A stretch of 64,000 nt of DNA from Betaproteobacteria bacterium. GTDB taxonomy: Bacteria; Pseudomonadota; Gammaproteobacteria; Burkholderiales; Rhodocyclaceae. Where the stretch lies: assembly GCA_020621405.1 (NCBI GenBank), contig JAHRYN010000001.1, positions 697,883-761,882 on the forward strand, written 5' to 3'. How positions within the stretch are numbered: position 1 is the first letter of the stretch; each line of letters opens with the position of its first letter. Below are positions 17,554 to 26,942 of this stretch, in pieces. The notes beneath the pieces were generated by a model. That model made no database searches. It was not told where the DNA came from and saw nothing but the letters and a program-made list of their open reading frames with translations. A program made the translations under genes and the position numbers.

Positions 17554-18162
17554 TCAACCCTCCTTTTTGTCCTGGCCGACCAGGATGCGGTTGTCAGACA
17601 GGAACATGTACGGCGGCACCTTGAGGTTATCCGGTGCCGGCATCGCCTTGAATACGCGGCCGGCGAGGTCGAAGGTCGAACCGTGGCACGGGCACACGAA
17701 ACCGGCCACTTCGCCCAGCTGCGCATTCGAGCCGGAGGCGAACGGGCCCGAGGGCGAGCAGCCGAGGTGAGTACAGATGGCGACCAGAACCAGCACTTCC
17801 GCGTGATCGTCGCGCGAACGCTGCGCATTGCGCGCGTATTCCGGCGTAAATTCCGACGGATTGCGTTCCGACTTCGGATCGGCCAGCTTTTCCTCGATCT
17901 TGGTCAGCGCCTCGAGCTGGGCAGGCGTGCGACGCATGATCCAGACGGGTTTGCCCTGCCACTCCACGGTGGTCATCTCACCGGGACCGAGTTTGGAAAT
18001 ATCGATCTCGACCGGGGCGCCCGCTGCTTTCGCGCGCTCCGAAGGAGAAAGACTGGTCAGAAAAGGCACTGCCACTGCAAGACCGGCCACGCCGCCAGCG
18101 CAGGCCGTTGCCACGAGCAGATTGCGGCGACCGCAATCCACTTTCCTTTCATTGCCACTCAT
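17554..18162 (-). CDS. petA: Rieske iron-sulfur subunit of the bc1 complex
   Basis: The 202-residue protein has an N-terminal twin-Arg-like GRRNLL motif before a single membrane helix, consistent with Tat-dependent insertion. The Rieske cluster boxes are CTHLGC and CPCHGS, giving the two Cys and two His ligands of the [2Fe-2S] centre plus the disulfide cysteines. It is the first gene of petABC and is preceded by a plausible sigma-70 promoter. Confidence 0.97.
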   Translation of the reverse strand: MSGNERKVDCGRRNLLVATACAGGVAGLAVAVPFLTSLSPSERAKAAGAPVEIDISKLGPGEMTTVEWQGKPVWIMRRTPAQLEALTKIEEKLADPKSERNPSEFTPEYARNAQRSRDDHAEVLVLVAICTHLGCSPSGPFASGSNAQLGEVAGFVCPCHGSTFDLAGRVFKAMPAPDNLKVPPYMFLSDNRILVGQDKKEG

Positions 18163-18202
18163 ACGTCACCCCGTCCGGACAATTGATTCTGCACAACCTG
18201 CG

Positions 18203-18232
18203 ATTATACCCCCAAGCACGCCCTGCTTTAAA
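18203..18232 (-). promoter_or_regulatory. Predicted sigma-70 promoter of petABC
   Basis: On the minus strand TATAAT (18208-18203) is a perfect -10 box. TTTAAA (18232-18227), a 4/6 match to TTGACA, lies 18 bases upstream of it. The start codon of petA at 18162 would leave a leader of roughly 35 bases. Confidence 0.55.
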
Positions 18233-18289
18233 CCCCTTGTTGCTCCGCAAGCCGCGTCACGCCGACGCATCAGTGCGGAAAAATGCCAT

Positions 18290-19504
18290 TCATATAACAC
18301 CTTCGTGGCGCATCCGGTCGATGTCGCCGCCTGCGTACCCCAGAGTCCGCAACACTTCCTCGGTGTGCGCCCCCAGTTCCGGACCTATCCATTCGGTACC
18401 GCCCGGCGTCGCCGAAAGCCTGGGCATCACCGCCGGCGCCTTGAACGGACGCCCGTCCGGCAAGGTCAGCGATTCGAACATGGCCCGCGCAAGATACTGC
18501 GGGTCGGCCACGATGTCTTCAATCGAATAGACGCGGCTGACCGGCACGTCGGCCTCACCCAGCACGCGCAGAACCTCGTCGCCGTCGCGTTCGGCCACCC
18601 AGGCGTCGATCAGCGCATACACCTCGTCGCGCCGGGCATCGCGCCCCGCGTTGTCGGCCAGCGACGGATCGGCCGCCAGATCAGGCCGTCCGATCGCGGT
18701 CATCAGGCGGCGGAAGATGGCGTCGCCGTTGCCGCCGATGATGATGTGCCGGCCGTCGCGTGCGGTGTGGGTGTTGGACGGTGTGATGCCCGGCATGATG
18801 TTGCCGGTGCGTCCGCGCACGAAACCGAACACGTCGAACTCCGGCAGCATGCTTTCCATCATCGCGAACACCGCTTCGTACAGCGCGACGTCGACGGTCT
18901 GGCCCTGCCCCTTGCCGCGGCCGCCGGTCGCATCGCGATGCCGCAGGGCCATCAGCGCACCGATGACGCCCCACAACGCGGCGATCGAGTCGCCGATCGA
19001 GATGCCGACCTTGACCGGCGGCCGATCGGGGAAGCCGGTGATGAAGCGCAGTCCACCCATCGATTCGCCGATCGCACCGAAGCCGGGCTGGTTCGCCATC
19101 GGCCCGGTCTGGCCGAAGCCGGACAGACGGACCACGACCAGCGACGGATTGAGCTCGCGCAGTACCGCTTCCGACAGTCCGAGCTTGTCCAGCACGCCCG
19201 GGCGGAAATTCTCGACCAGCACGTCGGCTTCCGCCAGCAGACGGCGCAGCACGCCGACGCCGTCCGCGTGCTTCAGATTCAGCGTGACCGACTTCTTGTT
19301 GCGCGCCTGCACGAACCACCACAGCGACGTACCTTCGTACAGCAGGCGCCATTTGCGCAGCGGATCGCCGCCGTCGGGCGACTCGATCTTGATCACTTCG
19401 GCGCCGAATTCGGCCAGGATGCGCGACGCGAACGGACCCGCGATCAGCGTGCCCAGCTCCACCACCTTCAGTCCGTCGAGCGGTTTCGGGGATGTGTCGC
19501 TCAT
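18290..19504 (-). CDS. CaiB/BaiF-family CoA transferase (family III)
   Basis: Family III CoA transferases move CoA between carboxylic acids through an aspartyl-CoA thioester. The 404-residue protein has the family opening [21 protein letters not shown], then [11 protein letters not shown] and the catalytic-Asp region [17 protein letters not shown], with a C-terminal [19 protein letters not shown]. The substrates cannot be read from the sequence. Its start overlaps the recR stop (ATGA, 19501-19504), so it is coexpressed with recR. Confidence 0.9.
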   Translation of the reverse strand: MSDTSPKPLDGLKVVELGTLIAGPFASRILAEFGAEVIKIESPDGGDPLRKWRLLYEGTSLWWFVQARNKKSVTLNLKHADGVGVLRRLLAEADVLVENFRPGVLDKLGLSEAVLRELNPSLVVVRLSGFGQTGPMANQPGFGAIGESMGGLRFITGFPDRPPVKVGISIGDSIAALWGVIGALMALRHRDATGGRGKGQGQTVDVALYEAVFAMMESMLPEFDVFGFVRGRTGNIMPGITPSNTHTARDGRHIIIGGNGDAIFRRLMTAIGRPDLAADPSLADNAGRDARRDEVYALIDAWVAERDGDEVLRVLGEADVPVSRVYSIEDIVADPQYLARAMFESLTLPDGRPFKAPAVMPRLSATPGGTEWIGPELGAHTEEVLRTLGYAGGDIDRMRHEGVI

Positions 19505-20094
19505 GCCGGCCGGCGCTCCGAAAGCGCCTGCGCGATGGTGCCGATGTCGGTGTGCTCAAGTTCGCCACCGACCGGCAGGCCGCGCGCGATGCGGCTCACC
19601 GCAAGCCCGCGGGCACGCAGCATTTCACCCAGATAGTGGGCGGTCGCTTCGCCTTCGTTGGTGAAATTGGTAGCCAGGATGACCTCGCGCAGCTGCGGAT
19701 CGGCTGCACGCTCCATCAGACGTTCCAGCCTCAGTTCGCGCGGGCCGATGCCCTCCAGTGGCGCGATGCGCCCCATCAGGCAGAAATAGAGGCCGCCGTA
19801 GCTCTGTGTCTGTTCCATCATCAGCATGTCGGCCGGACTTTCGACCACGCACAGCAGCGACACATCGCGGCGCGGCGAACTGCAGCGCTCGCACACTTCG
19901 AGTTCGGTGAAGGTATTGCAACGCGCGCAGTTGTGCAGCTTCGACAGGGCGCCACCCAGTGCGCGCGCCAGTTTTTCCGCACCGGCCCGATCTCGCTGCA
20001 GCAGGTGAAAGGCCATCCGCTGGGCGCTCTTAGGGCCGACCGAAGGCAGGCAGCGCAGTGCGCTGACCAGCTCGTCCAGCACACCCGCGCTCAT
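19501..20094 (-). CDS. recR: Recombination protein RecR
   Basis: RecR acts with RecF and RecO to load RecA at gaps. The 197-residue protein has the helix-hairpin-helix [20 protein letters not shown], a four-Cys zinc finger (CARC...CERC), and the Toprim domain (LLCVVES...[10 protein letters not shown]). The length is normal for the family. The order dnaX, ybaB, recR is conserved across many bacteria. Confidence 0.97.
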   Translation of the reverse strand: MSAGVLDELVSALRCLPSVGPKSAQRMAFHLLQRDRAGAEKLARALGGALSKLHNCARCNTFTELEVCERCSSPRRDVSLLCVVESPADMLMMEQTQSYGGLYFCLMGRIAPLEGIGPRELRLERLMERAADPQLREVILATNFTNEGEATAHYLGEMLRARGLAVSRIARGLPVGGELEHTDIGTIAQALSERRPA

Positions 20095-20131
20095 CCGCGC
20101 AGCACCACCACGGTGATCGCCGACATCCGCA

Positions 20132-20455
20132 TCAGAACGGCAGCTTGAAGCCCGGCGGCAGATTCAGGCCAGAGGTGAAACCGGCCATTTTCTCCTGCGT
20201 CGTCGCCTCGACACGGCGCACCGCGTCATTGACCGCAGCCGCCAGCAGGTCTTCCAGCATTTCGCGGTCGTCCATGACCGACGGATCAATGGCGACGCGG
20301 CGCACGTCGTGCTTGCAGGTCATCACCACCTTGACCATGCCGGCACCGGACTGTCCCTCGACTTCGACGCTGGCCAGCTGCTCCTGCATCTTCTTCATGT
20401 TTTCCTGCATCTGCTGGGCCTGCTTCATCAGGCCACCGATGCCACCTTTCATCAT
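20132..20455 (-). CDS. ybaB: YbaB/EbfC nucleoid-associated protein
   Basis: This 107-residue DNA-binding protein begins [20 protein letters not shown], a long helix typical of the family. It continues with the beta-strand core [22 protein letters not shown] and the tail [12 protein letters not shown]. Family members form dimers that bind and bridge DNA. It lies 10 bases downstream of dnaX and 37 upstream of recR. Confidence 0.95.
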   Translation of the reverse strand: MMKGGIGGLMKQAQQMQENMKKMQEQLASVEVEGQSGAGMVKVVMTCKHDVRRVAIDPSVMDDREMLEDLLAAAVNDAVRRVEATTQEKMAGFTSGLNLPPGFKLPF

Positions 20456-20465
20456 GGTGCGGTCC

Positions 20466-22157
20466 TCAGAGTGGTTTGATCGAGTCTTCGATCAGCCGGG
20501 CATCGAACTGCTCGATGACCTGCTGCACGAAGGGGTCGTTCTGCATGGATTCCTTCGCCTGCTCGAAACGCAGGCGCTGTTCGGCATTCAGCCGCTGAGC
20601 CACCGTCTGCCCGACCGGTTCGCCGTGTTCGAACTGCAGGCGGACGGCCACGCCGAGTCTGTCCTGCAGGGCAGCGCGCAGCTTGTCCTGGGCGCTGGTG
20701 ACGAGATGCGCCATGTCGCGCGACAGGCGCAGGCGGATCAGATTGTCGTCGCAGCCCAGCCACTCGCACTGGTGCGCCAGCTGGCGGGTCAGCGCGACCA
20801 CGTCCAGCACATCGACCAGCGCATGCCAGTCTTCGTGCGACCGGGGCAGCACCGCTGCGACGGACGGCGCAGCCGATGGCGCAGACACCTGCGCAGGCAT
20901 GGGCGGAACGGGCATTTCGACCGGTTCCGGCACGACCGCGGGAGGCGGTTCGGCCACGACCGGCGCACGCGGAGCGACTGCCGGCGGCGGCACCGGCGAA
21001 CTGGCACGCGCTACCTTCGGCGGCGCCTGCAGCGCAGCACTGTGGCCACGCGGGGTCACGCCGAGCGCCTGCGGTGTCTCCGGACGGAAGGCGAGCAGGC
21101 GCAGCAGCGTCATCGAAAAACCGGTGACTTCGTCGGGCGCCAGCGGCAGGTCGTTGCAGCCCTGCACCACGATCTGGTACGCGAGCTGCACCGCTTCGGC
21201 ATCCATGGCGCCGGCATAGGGTGCGAGGCGCAGCTTTTCGCCCTCGTCGGTGATCGCATCGGGCACCGCCTGCGCAACGGCGACCCGGTGCAGCAGTACG
21301 GCGAGTTCGCGCAGCGCCTGGTCGAAATCGACGCTGCGCGCACGCATCTGTTCGGTCAGCGCCATCAGCGCCGCCCCATCACCGGCCAGCAGTGCGTCGA
21401 GCACGAGATAGAGATGTTCGTCGCCGACCGTGCCCAGCATGTCTAGCACATCCTGTTCGACCAGCCGGCCGGCGCCGTGGGCGATGGCCTGGTCGAGCAG
21501 CGACAGCGCGTCACGCATGCTGCCGCCGGCGCCCTTCGAGATCGGGCGCAGCGCAGCCGGCTCGTAGGCGACCTGTTCGGCATCGAGCACCTGCGACAGA
21601 TGACGCACGATCGCGTCGGCCGGCATCTGCTTCAGATTGAACTGCAGGCAGCGGCTCAGCACGGTGACCGGAATCTTCTGCGGATCGGTCGTCGCAAGGA
21701 TGAACTTCACATGCTCCGGCGGCTCTTCCAGCGTCTTCAGCATGGCGTTGAAGGCGTGCCCGGTGAGCATGTGCACTTCGTCGATCATGTAGACCTTGTA
21801 ACGGCCGCGCGCCGGCGCATAAGCCGACTTTTCGAGCAGGGCCGCCATGTCGTCGACGCTGCGGTTGGATGCCGCGTCCATCTCGACATAGTCGACGAAA
21901 CGCCCGGCATCGATTTCGGTACAGGCCGCGCACACACCGCAGGGCTTGGACGTGATGCCGGTTTCGCAGTTGAGGCTCTTGGCGAGGATGCGCGAGATCG
22001 TGGTCTTGCCGACGCCGCGCGTGCCGGTGAACAGGTAGGCGTGATGCAGCCGCTGCTGGTCAAGCGCGTGCGTCAGCGCCCGGACGACATGATCCTGTCC
22101 GACCAGGGTTTCGAAACTGCGGGGTCGCCACTTGCGCGCAAGAACCTGATAAGTCAT
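20466..22157 (-). CDS. dnaX: DNA polymerase III subunit gamma/tau
   Basis: The clamp-loader ATPase is 563 residues from the ATG at 22157 ([15 protein letters not shown]). A longer frame to 22343 would run through the 4.5S RNA gene and is rejected. Visible motifs are Walker [10 protein letters not shown], the four-Cys zinc module CETG...CGVCAAC, the DEAD-like DEVH and sensor 1 [11 protein letters not shown] Pro/Ala-rich linker (about residues 375-440) leads to the tau C-terminal domain. No obvious slippery frameshift heptamer was noticed at the domain III boundary. Confidence 0.96.
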   Translation of the reverse strand: MTYQVLARKWRPRSFETLVGQDHVVRALTHALDQQRLHHAYLFTGTRGVGKTTISRILAKSLNCETGITSKPCGVCAACTEIDAGRFVDYVEMDAASNRSVDDMAALLEKSAYAPARGRYKVYMIDEVHMLTGHAFNAMLKTLEEPPEHVKFILATTDPQKIPVTVLSRCLQFNLKQMPADAIVRHLSQVLDAEQVAYEPAALRPISKGAGGSMRDALSLLDQAIAHGAGRLVEQDVLDMLGTVGDEHLYLVLDALLAGDGAALMALTEQMRARSVDFDQALRELAVLLHRVAVAQAVPDAITDEGEKLRLAPYAGAMDAEAVQLAYQIVVQGCNDLPLAPDEVTGFSMTLLRLLAFRPETPQALGVTPRGHSAALQAPPKVARASSPVPPPAVAPRAPVVAEPPPAVVPEPVEMPVPPMPAQVSAPSAAPSVAAVLPRSHEDWHALVDVLDVVALTRQLAHQCEWLGCDDNLIRLRLSRDMAHLVTSAQDKLRAALQDRLGVAVRLQFEHGEPVGQTVAQRLNAEQRLRFEQAKESMQNDPFVQQVIEQFDARLIEDSIKPL

Positions 22158-22204
22158 CGGAACGCTGGCGAGGGTAGAAACGCCTGGAGCAGCAAAAAAG
22201 GGAG

Positions 22205-22305
22205 GGTGGCGAGCCTGACCCCCGGCACTCATGGTTGGCAGCTGTGGCTGCTTCCTTCCGGACCTGACCAGGTTCACCGCGCCACGATGCGGGGAGACCC
22301 GCCAC
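22205..22305 (-). ncRNA. ffs: 4.5S signal recognition particle RNA
   Basis: The minus strand contains the conserved SRP domain IV core (CAGGTCCGGAAGGAAGCAG, 22273-22255). The first bases, GGCGGGTC, pair with GGCTCGCC near the 3' end through all eight positions including two G-U pairs, so the ends close into the expected long hairpin of about 100 nt. A -10-like TATCAT (22316-22311) sits the right distance upstream of the 5' end, and six U residues follow at 22199-22194. Exact ends are estimated to within a few bases. The gene lies just upstream of dnaX, as in many betaproteobacteria. Confidence 0.93.
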
Positions 22306-22367
22306 GCCGAATGATAACCCGAGCGACCGCCCTTCGGCGACACCCGGGCGAAAAATCAGGCCGGGGA

Positions 22368-22676
22368 TCAACCGCCGCCGCGCTGGAAATGCCGGTCGAA
22401 ACGCGCCATGAAGGCGCGCATGCGCACCGGATCCGGCGACGGGAAGTCGATCTGCACGCACAGCCTGGGCAGGCTCAGCAGCGCGATGTTCAGCGCCGGC
22501 TGCACCGCAACCTGCAGCACCCAGCCTCGCCCCTGCGCACCTTCGCCACGATGCACGATGGGCAGTTCGACCGCGCCGGGCAGCATCCGGAAGAACTCGT
22601 CGCGCCCCATGCTCATGACGCGGACCACCCGGCCCGAGCGCAGTTCGTCCGGAGTCAGCGGAAATGCCGCGCTCAC
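22368..22676 (-). CDS. Unrecognised small protein at the end of the aor operon
   Basis: This 102-residue protein starts with GTG overlapping the MoaD-like stop (GTGA, 22673-22676), so it is coupled to it. I do not recognise the family. It has no Cys-rich metal site (one Cys), no signal peptide, and looks like a small alpha/beta domain. It ends in three glycines (FQRGGG), a tail reminiscent of ubiquitin-like and MoaD-like proteins. Aromatoleum aor operons also carry accessory genes after the three enzyme subunits, so a role in tungsten-cofactor delivery or enzyme maturation is possible. That role is inference. Confidence 0.6.
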   Translation of the reverse strand: MSAAFPLTPDELRSGRVVRVMSMGRDEFFRMLPGAVELPIVHRGEGAQGRGWVLQVAVQPALNIALLSLPRLCVQIDFPSPDPVRMRAFMARFDRHFQRGGG

Positions 22677-22927
22677 CCGCCCGCCACCGGCGGCCAGATG
22701 GCGAGCACGTCGTCAGCCGCGAGCACGCGGGCATCACGACCGGCCGGCGGCACGTAGTGCCCATTCACGAGCACCAGATGAACCAGGCGCGACGGCAGTT
22801 GATGGCGTGCGATCAGTTCGCCCACCGTCGTACCGTCAGCCACATCCATCGGCCACTCGTTGGTCCGCTTCGCCTCGTCCGGCAGGTAGTCGGACAGCGA
22901 GGCGTACAGCTTCAGCGTGACGCGCAT
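22673..22927 (-). CDS. aorD: MoaD/ThiS-family sulfur carrier, probably for the tungsten-pterin cofactor
   Basis: The 84-residue protein has the ubiquitin-like beta-grasp pattern of MoaD: MRVTLKLYASLSDYLP at the start, TTVGELIARH and LVLVNG in the middle, DVLAIWPPVAGG at the end. The C-terminal Gly-Gly is the residue pair that MoaD-type proteins use as a thiocarboxylate to put sulfur into molybdopterin. Placement 2 bases after the FAD-subunit gene and inside the aor operon suggests a carrier dedicated to the aldehyde oxidoreductase cofactor. The symbol follows the Aromatoleum naming and is tentative. Confidence 0.82.
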   Translation of the reverse strand: MRVTLKLYASLSDYLPDEAKRTNEWPMDVADGTTVGELIARHQLPSRLVHLVLVNGHYVPPAGRDARVLAADDVLAIWPPVAGG

Positions 22928-22929
22928 CG

Positions 22930-24201
22930 TCAGTGCATGGCTCCGGCCAGCGGCGCCGCACTGCGGGCCTGGGCGCTCGACAGATACGCTTCCATCACGC
23001 GCATCGGGTCGTGCATCAGGTGCTGCTTCCAGGTGCCCAGCGGCGTCCGCGTCTGGATCAGGCCGCGCAGAACGCCGACGTGATCGGTCAGGCCGATCGA
23101 CGTTGCGCCCACCAGCACGTCATCCTTGAACTGCAGGCTGATGTAGCGGAAACGCTGCTCGTCGATCAGTTCGACCGAGTCGCCACCATCGGCGCCCCAC
23201 CACTGGCCGAACGAGGCCGAGATCAGGCCCAGCGTGTCGAGCACGTTGATCGCCATCGTGCCCTGCGAGCGGGTGCTGCGTCCCAGCATGTTGAGCGCCG
23301 CCACCCTGCCCTGATCCACTGCGTTCGGCTGGATGGCGTTGACCAGACGTTCGCCGGTCGAGAAATCGATCGCCTCGGCCACATCGCCGGCCGCGAACAC
23401 GCCCGGAACGTTGGTTTCGCAGCGCTCGTCGATCAGGATGCCGGTCGAGCAGGCAATGCCGCTGCCTTCGAGGAAAGCGACATTCGGCTTGACGCCAGCG
23501 GCGGCGATGATCAGGTCGGCCACCACTTCGGTGCCGTCACCGAGTGTCGCGACCAGCGCACCCTTGTCCTGACGGATGGACGTGACACGCGCATTGGTAT
23601 GCACGTTCACGCCCTTCTGCTGCACCCAGCGCGCGATCATGCTGCCCGCCTTGGACGTCATCATGCGCGGCACCATGCGGTCGCCCATCTCGACAATGTC
23701 CAGCTTGACGCCGCGCGAAGCCAGCGCTTCCATGATGATGCAGCCGATGAAGCCGGCGCCGATCTGCAGCACGCGCGCGCCCTTTTGCGCCTTGGCGGCA
23801 ATGTGGCGGGCGTCGGCCAGCGTCCAGCAGCTGTGTACATTGGGTGAATCGATGCCCGGCACCGGCAACCGCAGCGGATGCGAACCGGTGCAGATCAGCA
23901 GCCGGTCGTACGGCAGCACCGTGCCGTCTTCCATATGCACGGCACGCGCCGCGGTATCGACGGATTTCGCGCGGCCCAGCACCTCGCGGATGCGCAGCGA
24001 CGCGAAGTGACCGTCGGTCTTGCGCAGCCAGGTGCCCTTCTCTTCGATGTTGCCGACCAGCAGGTAGGGGATCGCCATGCGCGAATACGGCGGCTCGGGC
24101 TCGTCGCCTATCATGATGATGTCGGCCGTGGCATCCGCGCGCCGCAGCGCCTCGGCGGCGACCACGCCGGCCGGGCCGTTGCCGATGATGACGTGTTTCA
24201 T
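22930..24201 (-). CDS. aorC: FAD/NAD-dependent oxidoreductase subunit of the tungsten aldehyde oxidoreductase
   Basis: The 423-residue protein begins MKHVIIGNGPAGVVAAEALR, an FAD-binding Rossmann motif; an in-frame start at 24276 would overlap the upstream gene and is rejected. A second Rossmann motif for NAD(H) is GARVLQIGAGFIGC (about residues 145-158), and the FAD-contacting GVFAAGDVAEA follows near 275. This is the pyridine-nucleotide-disulfide oxidoreductase fold without the redox-active Cys pair. In the AorABC enzyme of Aromatoleum this subunit transfers electrons to NAD+. It lies 55 bases after the large-subunit gene. Confidence 0.88.
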   Translation of the reverse strand: MKHVIIGNGPAGVVAAEALRRADATADIIMIGDEPEPPYSRMAIPYLLVGNIEEKGTWLRKTDGHFASLRIREVLGRAKSVDTAARAVHMEDGTVLPYDRLLICTGSHPLRLPVPGIDSPNVHSCWTLADARHIAAKAQKGARVLQIGAGFIGCIIMEALASRGVKLDIVEMGDRMVPRMMTSKAGSMIARWVQQKGVNVHTNARVTSIRQDKGALVATLGDGTEVVADLIIAAAGVKPNVAFLEGSGIACSTGILIDERCETNVPGVFAAGDVAEAIDFSTGERLVNAIQPNAVDQGRVAALNMLGRSTRSQGTMAINVLDTLGLISASFGQWWGADGGDSVELIDEQRFRYISLQFKDDVLVGATSIGLTDHVGVLRGLIQTRTPLGTWKQHLMHDPMRVMEAYLSSAQARSAAPLAGAMH

Positions 24202-24256
24202 GTTTCTTCCTCTAGAAATGCACCGCGCCCCGAAGGGCGCGGTGCTGTCATCCCGC

Positions 24257-26104
24257 TCAGAGGCCCAGCCGGGCAACCGTTTCTGCGGTCAGACGACCTT
24301 CCTTGTCCCAGCCACGCAGCTCGTAGTACTCGGGAATCATCTTGTCGATGCCCGACACCATGCCCTTGGCCGGACCAACCTTGGCGCCTTCGGTCTTCAG
24401 GCGCGGCGGCAGATCGTCGTCCTTGCGCGTGAAACCGGCATCGTTGTTGAACTGGCGCTCGAGATTCCAGATGCGCTCGCCCATCAGATCCAGCTTTTCC
24501 ATCGACCAGTCGCCCTCGCAGGCAGCCTGCAGCTGCGGCTGGATGTCCGACAGCGCCCAGGCGAAGGTCGTGAACACGCACAGGCCGGACGAGTCGACCA
24601 CCGCGGTCGCATCCTGGAAGGCCTTGACCAGCGCCGGCTTGCCTTCCGTCGTCAGCGGATCAGTCTTGACCGGGATGCCGAGCACTTCGGACGAAATCGT
24701 GTACGACCGCAGGTGGCAGGCGCCGCGGTTCGAAGTCGCGTAGGTCAGGCCCATGCCCTGCACGCCGCGCGCGTCGTAGGCCGGGAATTCCTGGCCCTTG
24801 ACCGACATCGACAGCTCGGGATGACCGTATTTCTCGCACAGGCGCTTAGAACCCAGACCGATCACCTTGCCGAAACCTTCGCTGCGTGCAGTGATTTCGG
24901 TCATGTAGGTCAAGGCCTTGGCCGAACCGAACGGTGCTTCGATGCCGATCTCTTCCTTGGTCAGCACACCCATCTCGTACAGTTCCATCACCGCACCGAT
25001 GGTCGCACCGTAGGAAATCGGATCGAAGCCGTCCTCGTTGCACAGCATGTTCGCGTACTGCAGCGCCTCGATGTCGTCCACACCGTTGGCGCAGCCCAGC
25101 GCCCACGCCGCTTCGTATTCGAGGCCGCCCGATGCGCCCCAGTACTTCGGGCTGTTGACGACGCTGAAGTGCGTGGCATCGATCTTGGAGATGCGGCCGC
25201 AGGCGATGGTGCACCCGAAGCAGGCCTGGTTGTTCACCAGTTGCGCCTTGCCATCGGTTTCCCGCGGTTCGTGCATCGCTTCAGCCGAAATCTTGCGCGC
25301 GCCCTCGAACTGCACGTCCTTGTGGTTGCGTGTCGGCATGGCGCCGATCTCGTTGATCACGTTCATCAGCACCTGGGTGCCGTAGGTCGGCAGCCCCTGA
25401 CCGGTGACCGCGTTTTCCTTGAGGATCTTCTTCTTCTCGAAGGTGACCTTCATGAATTCCTTCGGGTTGGCGATATTGCCCACGCCGAGGGTGCCACGCA
25501 CGGCGATCGCCTTCAGGTTCTTCGAGCCGGCCACCGCACCGACGCCCGAGCGCCCTGCCGCACGATGCAAATCGTTGATGATGCCGGCGTACAGCACACC
25601 GTTCTCGCCGGCACGGCCGATGCACGACACGCGCACCTGCGGATCCTGGTGCTCGGCCTTGATCTGACCCTCGGTTTCCCAGACGGTCTTGCCCCACAGG
25701 TGGGACGCGTCACGCAGTTCGGCCTTGCCGTTCTCGATCGACAGATAGACCGGGCTCGACGCACGGCCTTCGATGATGACCATGTCCCAGCCGGCGAACT
25801 TCAGTTCTGCGCCGAAGTAGCCGCCCGAGTTGGAACAGGCGATGGCGCCGGTCAGCGGCCCCTTGGTGACGACCGAGTAACGGCCGCCGGTCGACGCCAT
25901 GGTGCCGGTCAACGGACCGGTCGCCCAGATGATCTTGTTGTCCGGCGACAGCGGATCGACCTTGGGATCGATCTCGGACGCCAGATACTTGGTTGCCAGG
26001 CCACGCTGGCCCAGATAGTCGCGAGCCCACTCCATGTTGAGCGGCTCGCTGGTGCACGTGCGATCGGTCAGATTCACGCGCAGGATTTTGCGGGTCCATG
26101 CCAT
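24257..26104 (-). CDS. aorB: Tungsten-containing aldehyde:ferredoxin oxidoreductase large subunit
   Basis: The enzyme oxidises aldehydes to carboxylic acids at a tungsten bis-pterin centre. The 615-residue protein starts MAWTRKILRVNLTDR. It shows the AOR N-terminal domain (GPLTGTMASTGGRYSVVTKGP, cofactor binding) and the cluster cysteines CFGCTIACG (about residues 294-302) with a later Cys in SSGLCVFTTF (about 490). Other family segments are EYEAAWALG and KGQEFPAYDARG. The length matches archaeal and Aromatoleum enzymes. It is preceded by the ferredoxin-like subunit after 21 bases. Confidence 0.95.
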   Translation of the reverse strand: MAWTRKILRVNLTDRTCTSEPLNMEWARDYLGQRGLATKYLASEIDPKVDPLSPDNKIIWATGPLTGTMASTGGRYSVVTKGPLTGAIACSNSGGYFGAELKFAGWDMVIIEGRASSPVYLSIENGKAELRDASHLWGKTVWETEGQIKAEHQDPQVRVSCIGRAGENGVLYAGIINDLHRAAGRSGVGAVAGSKNLKAIAVRGTLGVGNIANPKEFMKVTFEKKKILKENAVTGQGLPTYGTQVLMNVINEIGAMPTRNHKDVQFEGARKISAEAMHEPRETDGKAQLVNNQACFGCTIACGRISKIDATHFSVVNSPKYWGASGGLEYEAAWALGCANGVDDIEALQYANMLCNEDGFDPISYGATIGAVMELYEMGVLTKEEIGIEAPFGSAKALTYMTEITARSEGFGKVIGLGSKRLCEKYGHPELSMSVKGQEFPAYDARGVQGMGLTYATSNRGACHLRSYTISSEVLGIPVKTDPLTTEGKPALVKAFQDATAVVDSSGLCVFTTFAWALSDIQPQLQAACEGDWSMEKLDLMGERIWNLERQFNNDAGFTRKDDDLPPRLKTEGAKVGPAKGMVSGIDKMIPEYYELRGWDKEGRLTAETVARLGL

Positions 26105-26125
26105 GTCAGTCTCCTTCCCTGTCGA

Positions 26126-26596
26126 TCAAGCGGACTGGTTGCCAAGCTTGTCGGCCCACTGGCGCATGCGCTCCAGGCCGGTCCAGTTGGCGTCCACATA
26201 GGTAATCGCGCCGGTCGGGCAGGCTTCGGCACAGGCCGGATCACCACCACACAGGTCGCATTTCTGCACCTTGCCGGTCTCTGCCACGTAATTCACGGTG
26301 CCGAACGGACAGGCAATCGTGCACACCTTGCAACCCACGCACACATCCTCGAGCACCACCTTGGCGCCGTTGGTCTTGTCGAGCTTGATGGCCTCGACCG
26401 GACAGGCGTGCATGCACCAGGCTTCATCGCACTGGGTACAGGTGTAGGGAACCTTCGCACCGGTGTGGTGGAACTCGAACACCTTGATGCGCGACAGCGA
26501 ATTGTTGAAAACACCGTAGTTCTCGAAGGAGCAGGCCATTTCGCACTGCAGGCAGCTGGTGCACTTCGACGGATCTATATGTAGGGATTTCTGCAT
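26126..26596 (-). CDS. aorA: Ferredoxin-like subunit of aldehyde oxidoreductase, four [4Fe-4S] sites
   Basis: The protein is 156 residues from the ATG at 26596 (MQKSLHIDPSKC), preceded by GGAG. It contains sixteen cysteines in four groups: CTSCLQCEMAC, CTQCDEAWCMHACP, CVGCKVCTIACP and CDLCGGDPACAEACP, enough for four [4Fe-4S] clusters. In Aromatoleum the homologous AorA carries electrons between the tungsten and FAD subunits and can stack into filaments. It is the first gene of the operon, 346 bases downstream of the cytochrome c550 gene. Confidence 0.92.
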   Translation of the reverse strand: MQKSLHIDPSKCTSCLQCEMACSFENYGVFNNSLSRIKVFEFHHTGAKVPYTCTQCDEAWCMHACPVEAIKLDKTNGAKVVLEDVCVGCKVCTIACPFGTVNYVAETGKVQKCDLCGGDPACAEACPTGAITYVDANWTGLERMRQWADKLGNQSA

Positions 26597-26942
26597 GTTG
26601 AGCTCCTCCACGTTCTGGGCGTGTCACTTGTCGCTGAGTGCGGTGTGTCCGCGCATCGCGATTGCTATGAAAAACACTTCATATTCTAGCGCCCGGATTT
26701 TCGCGAATGCATCATTTCAGATGCCGGATCACAGGCTTAATTGCTCAGCAGACAGTCAGATGTCCAGTTTCTGGACATCTGATCATTCATGGGGCACTGC
26801 ATGCGCAGCGTCGCGACCGGATACGTCCGCCCCCCCCATCACGGCGACGCATTCGTCGCAGCGATGAATCAGCCGGTAAGGCTTCCGCATGCGCGGATGC
26901 AACCGGCCAAGGCGTCAGCCGCCGCCACGCCGCGCCGCGAGA
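26597..26942. other. Control region between the cytochrome c550 gene and the aor operon
   Basis: These 346 bases hold no gene. They contain a perfect 12-bp inverted repeat (26756-26782) and a run of eight C at 26830-26837. I looked for a -24/-12 (GG-N10-GC) promoter for the aor operon and found none better than a poor match, so a sigma-70 type start is more likely. Confidence 0.5.
26756..26782. repeat. Perfect 12-bp inverted repeat upstream of the aor operon
   Basis: CAGATGTCCAG, TTT and CTGGACATCTG form an 11-bp palindrome that extends to 12 bp with one flanking T/A pair. It lies about 160 bases before the first aor gene. No T-tract follows on either strand, so an operator or activator site is more likely than a terminator. 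Confidence 0.6.

Noticed and set aside
22157-22343. N-terminal extension of dnaX
   Set aside because: It would translate the 4.5S RNA gene; the conserved DnaX start is at 22157.
26805-26820. Possible sigma-54 site on the minus strand in front of aorA (CGGTCGCGACGCTGCG)
   Set aside because: Only the GG-N10-GC skeleton matches, and the distance to the start is over 200 bases.
26830-26837. Run of eight C in the aor upstream region
   Set aside because: It could be phase-variable, but no gene or promoter element is placed so that its length would matter.
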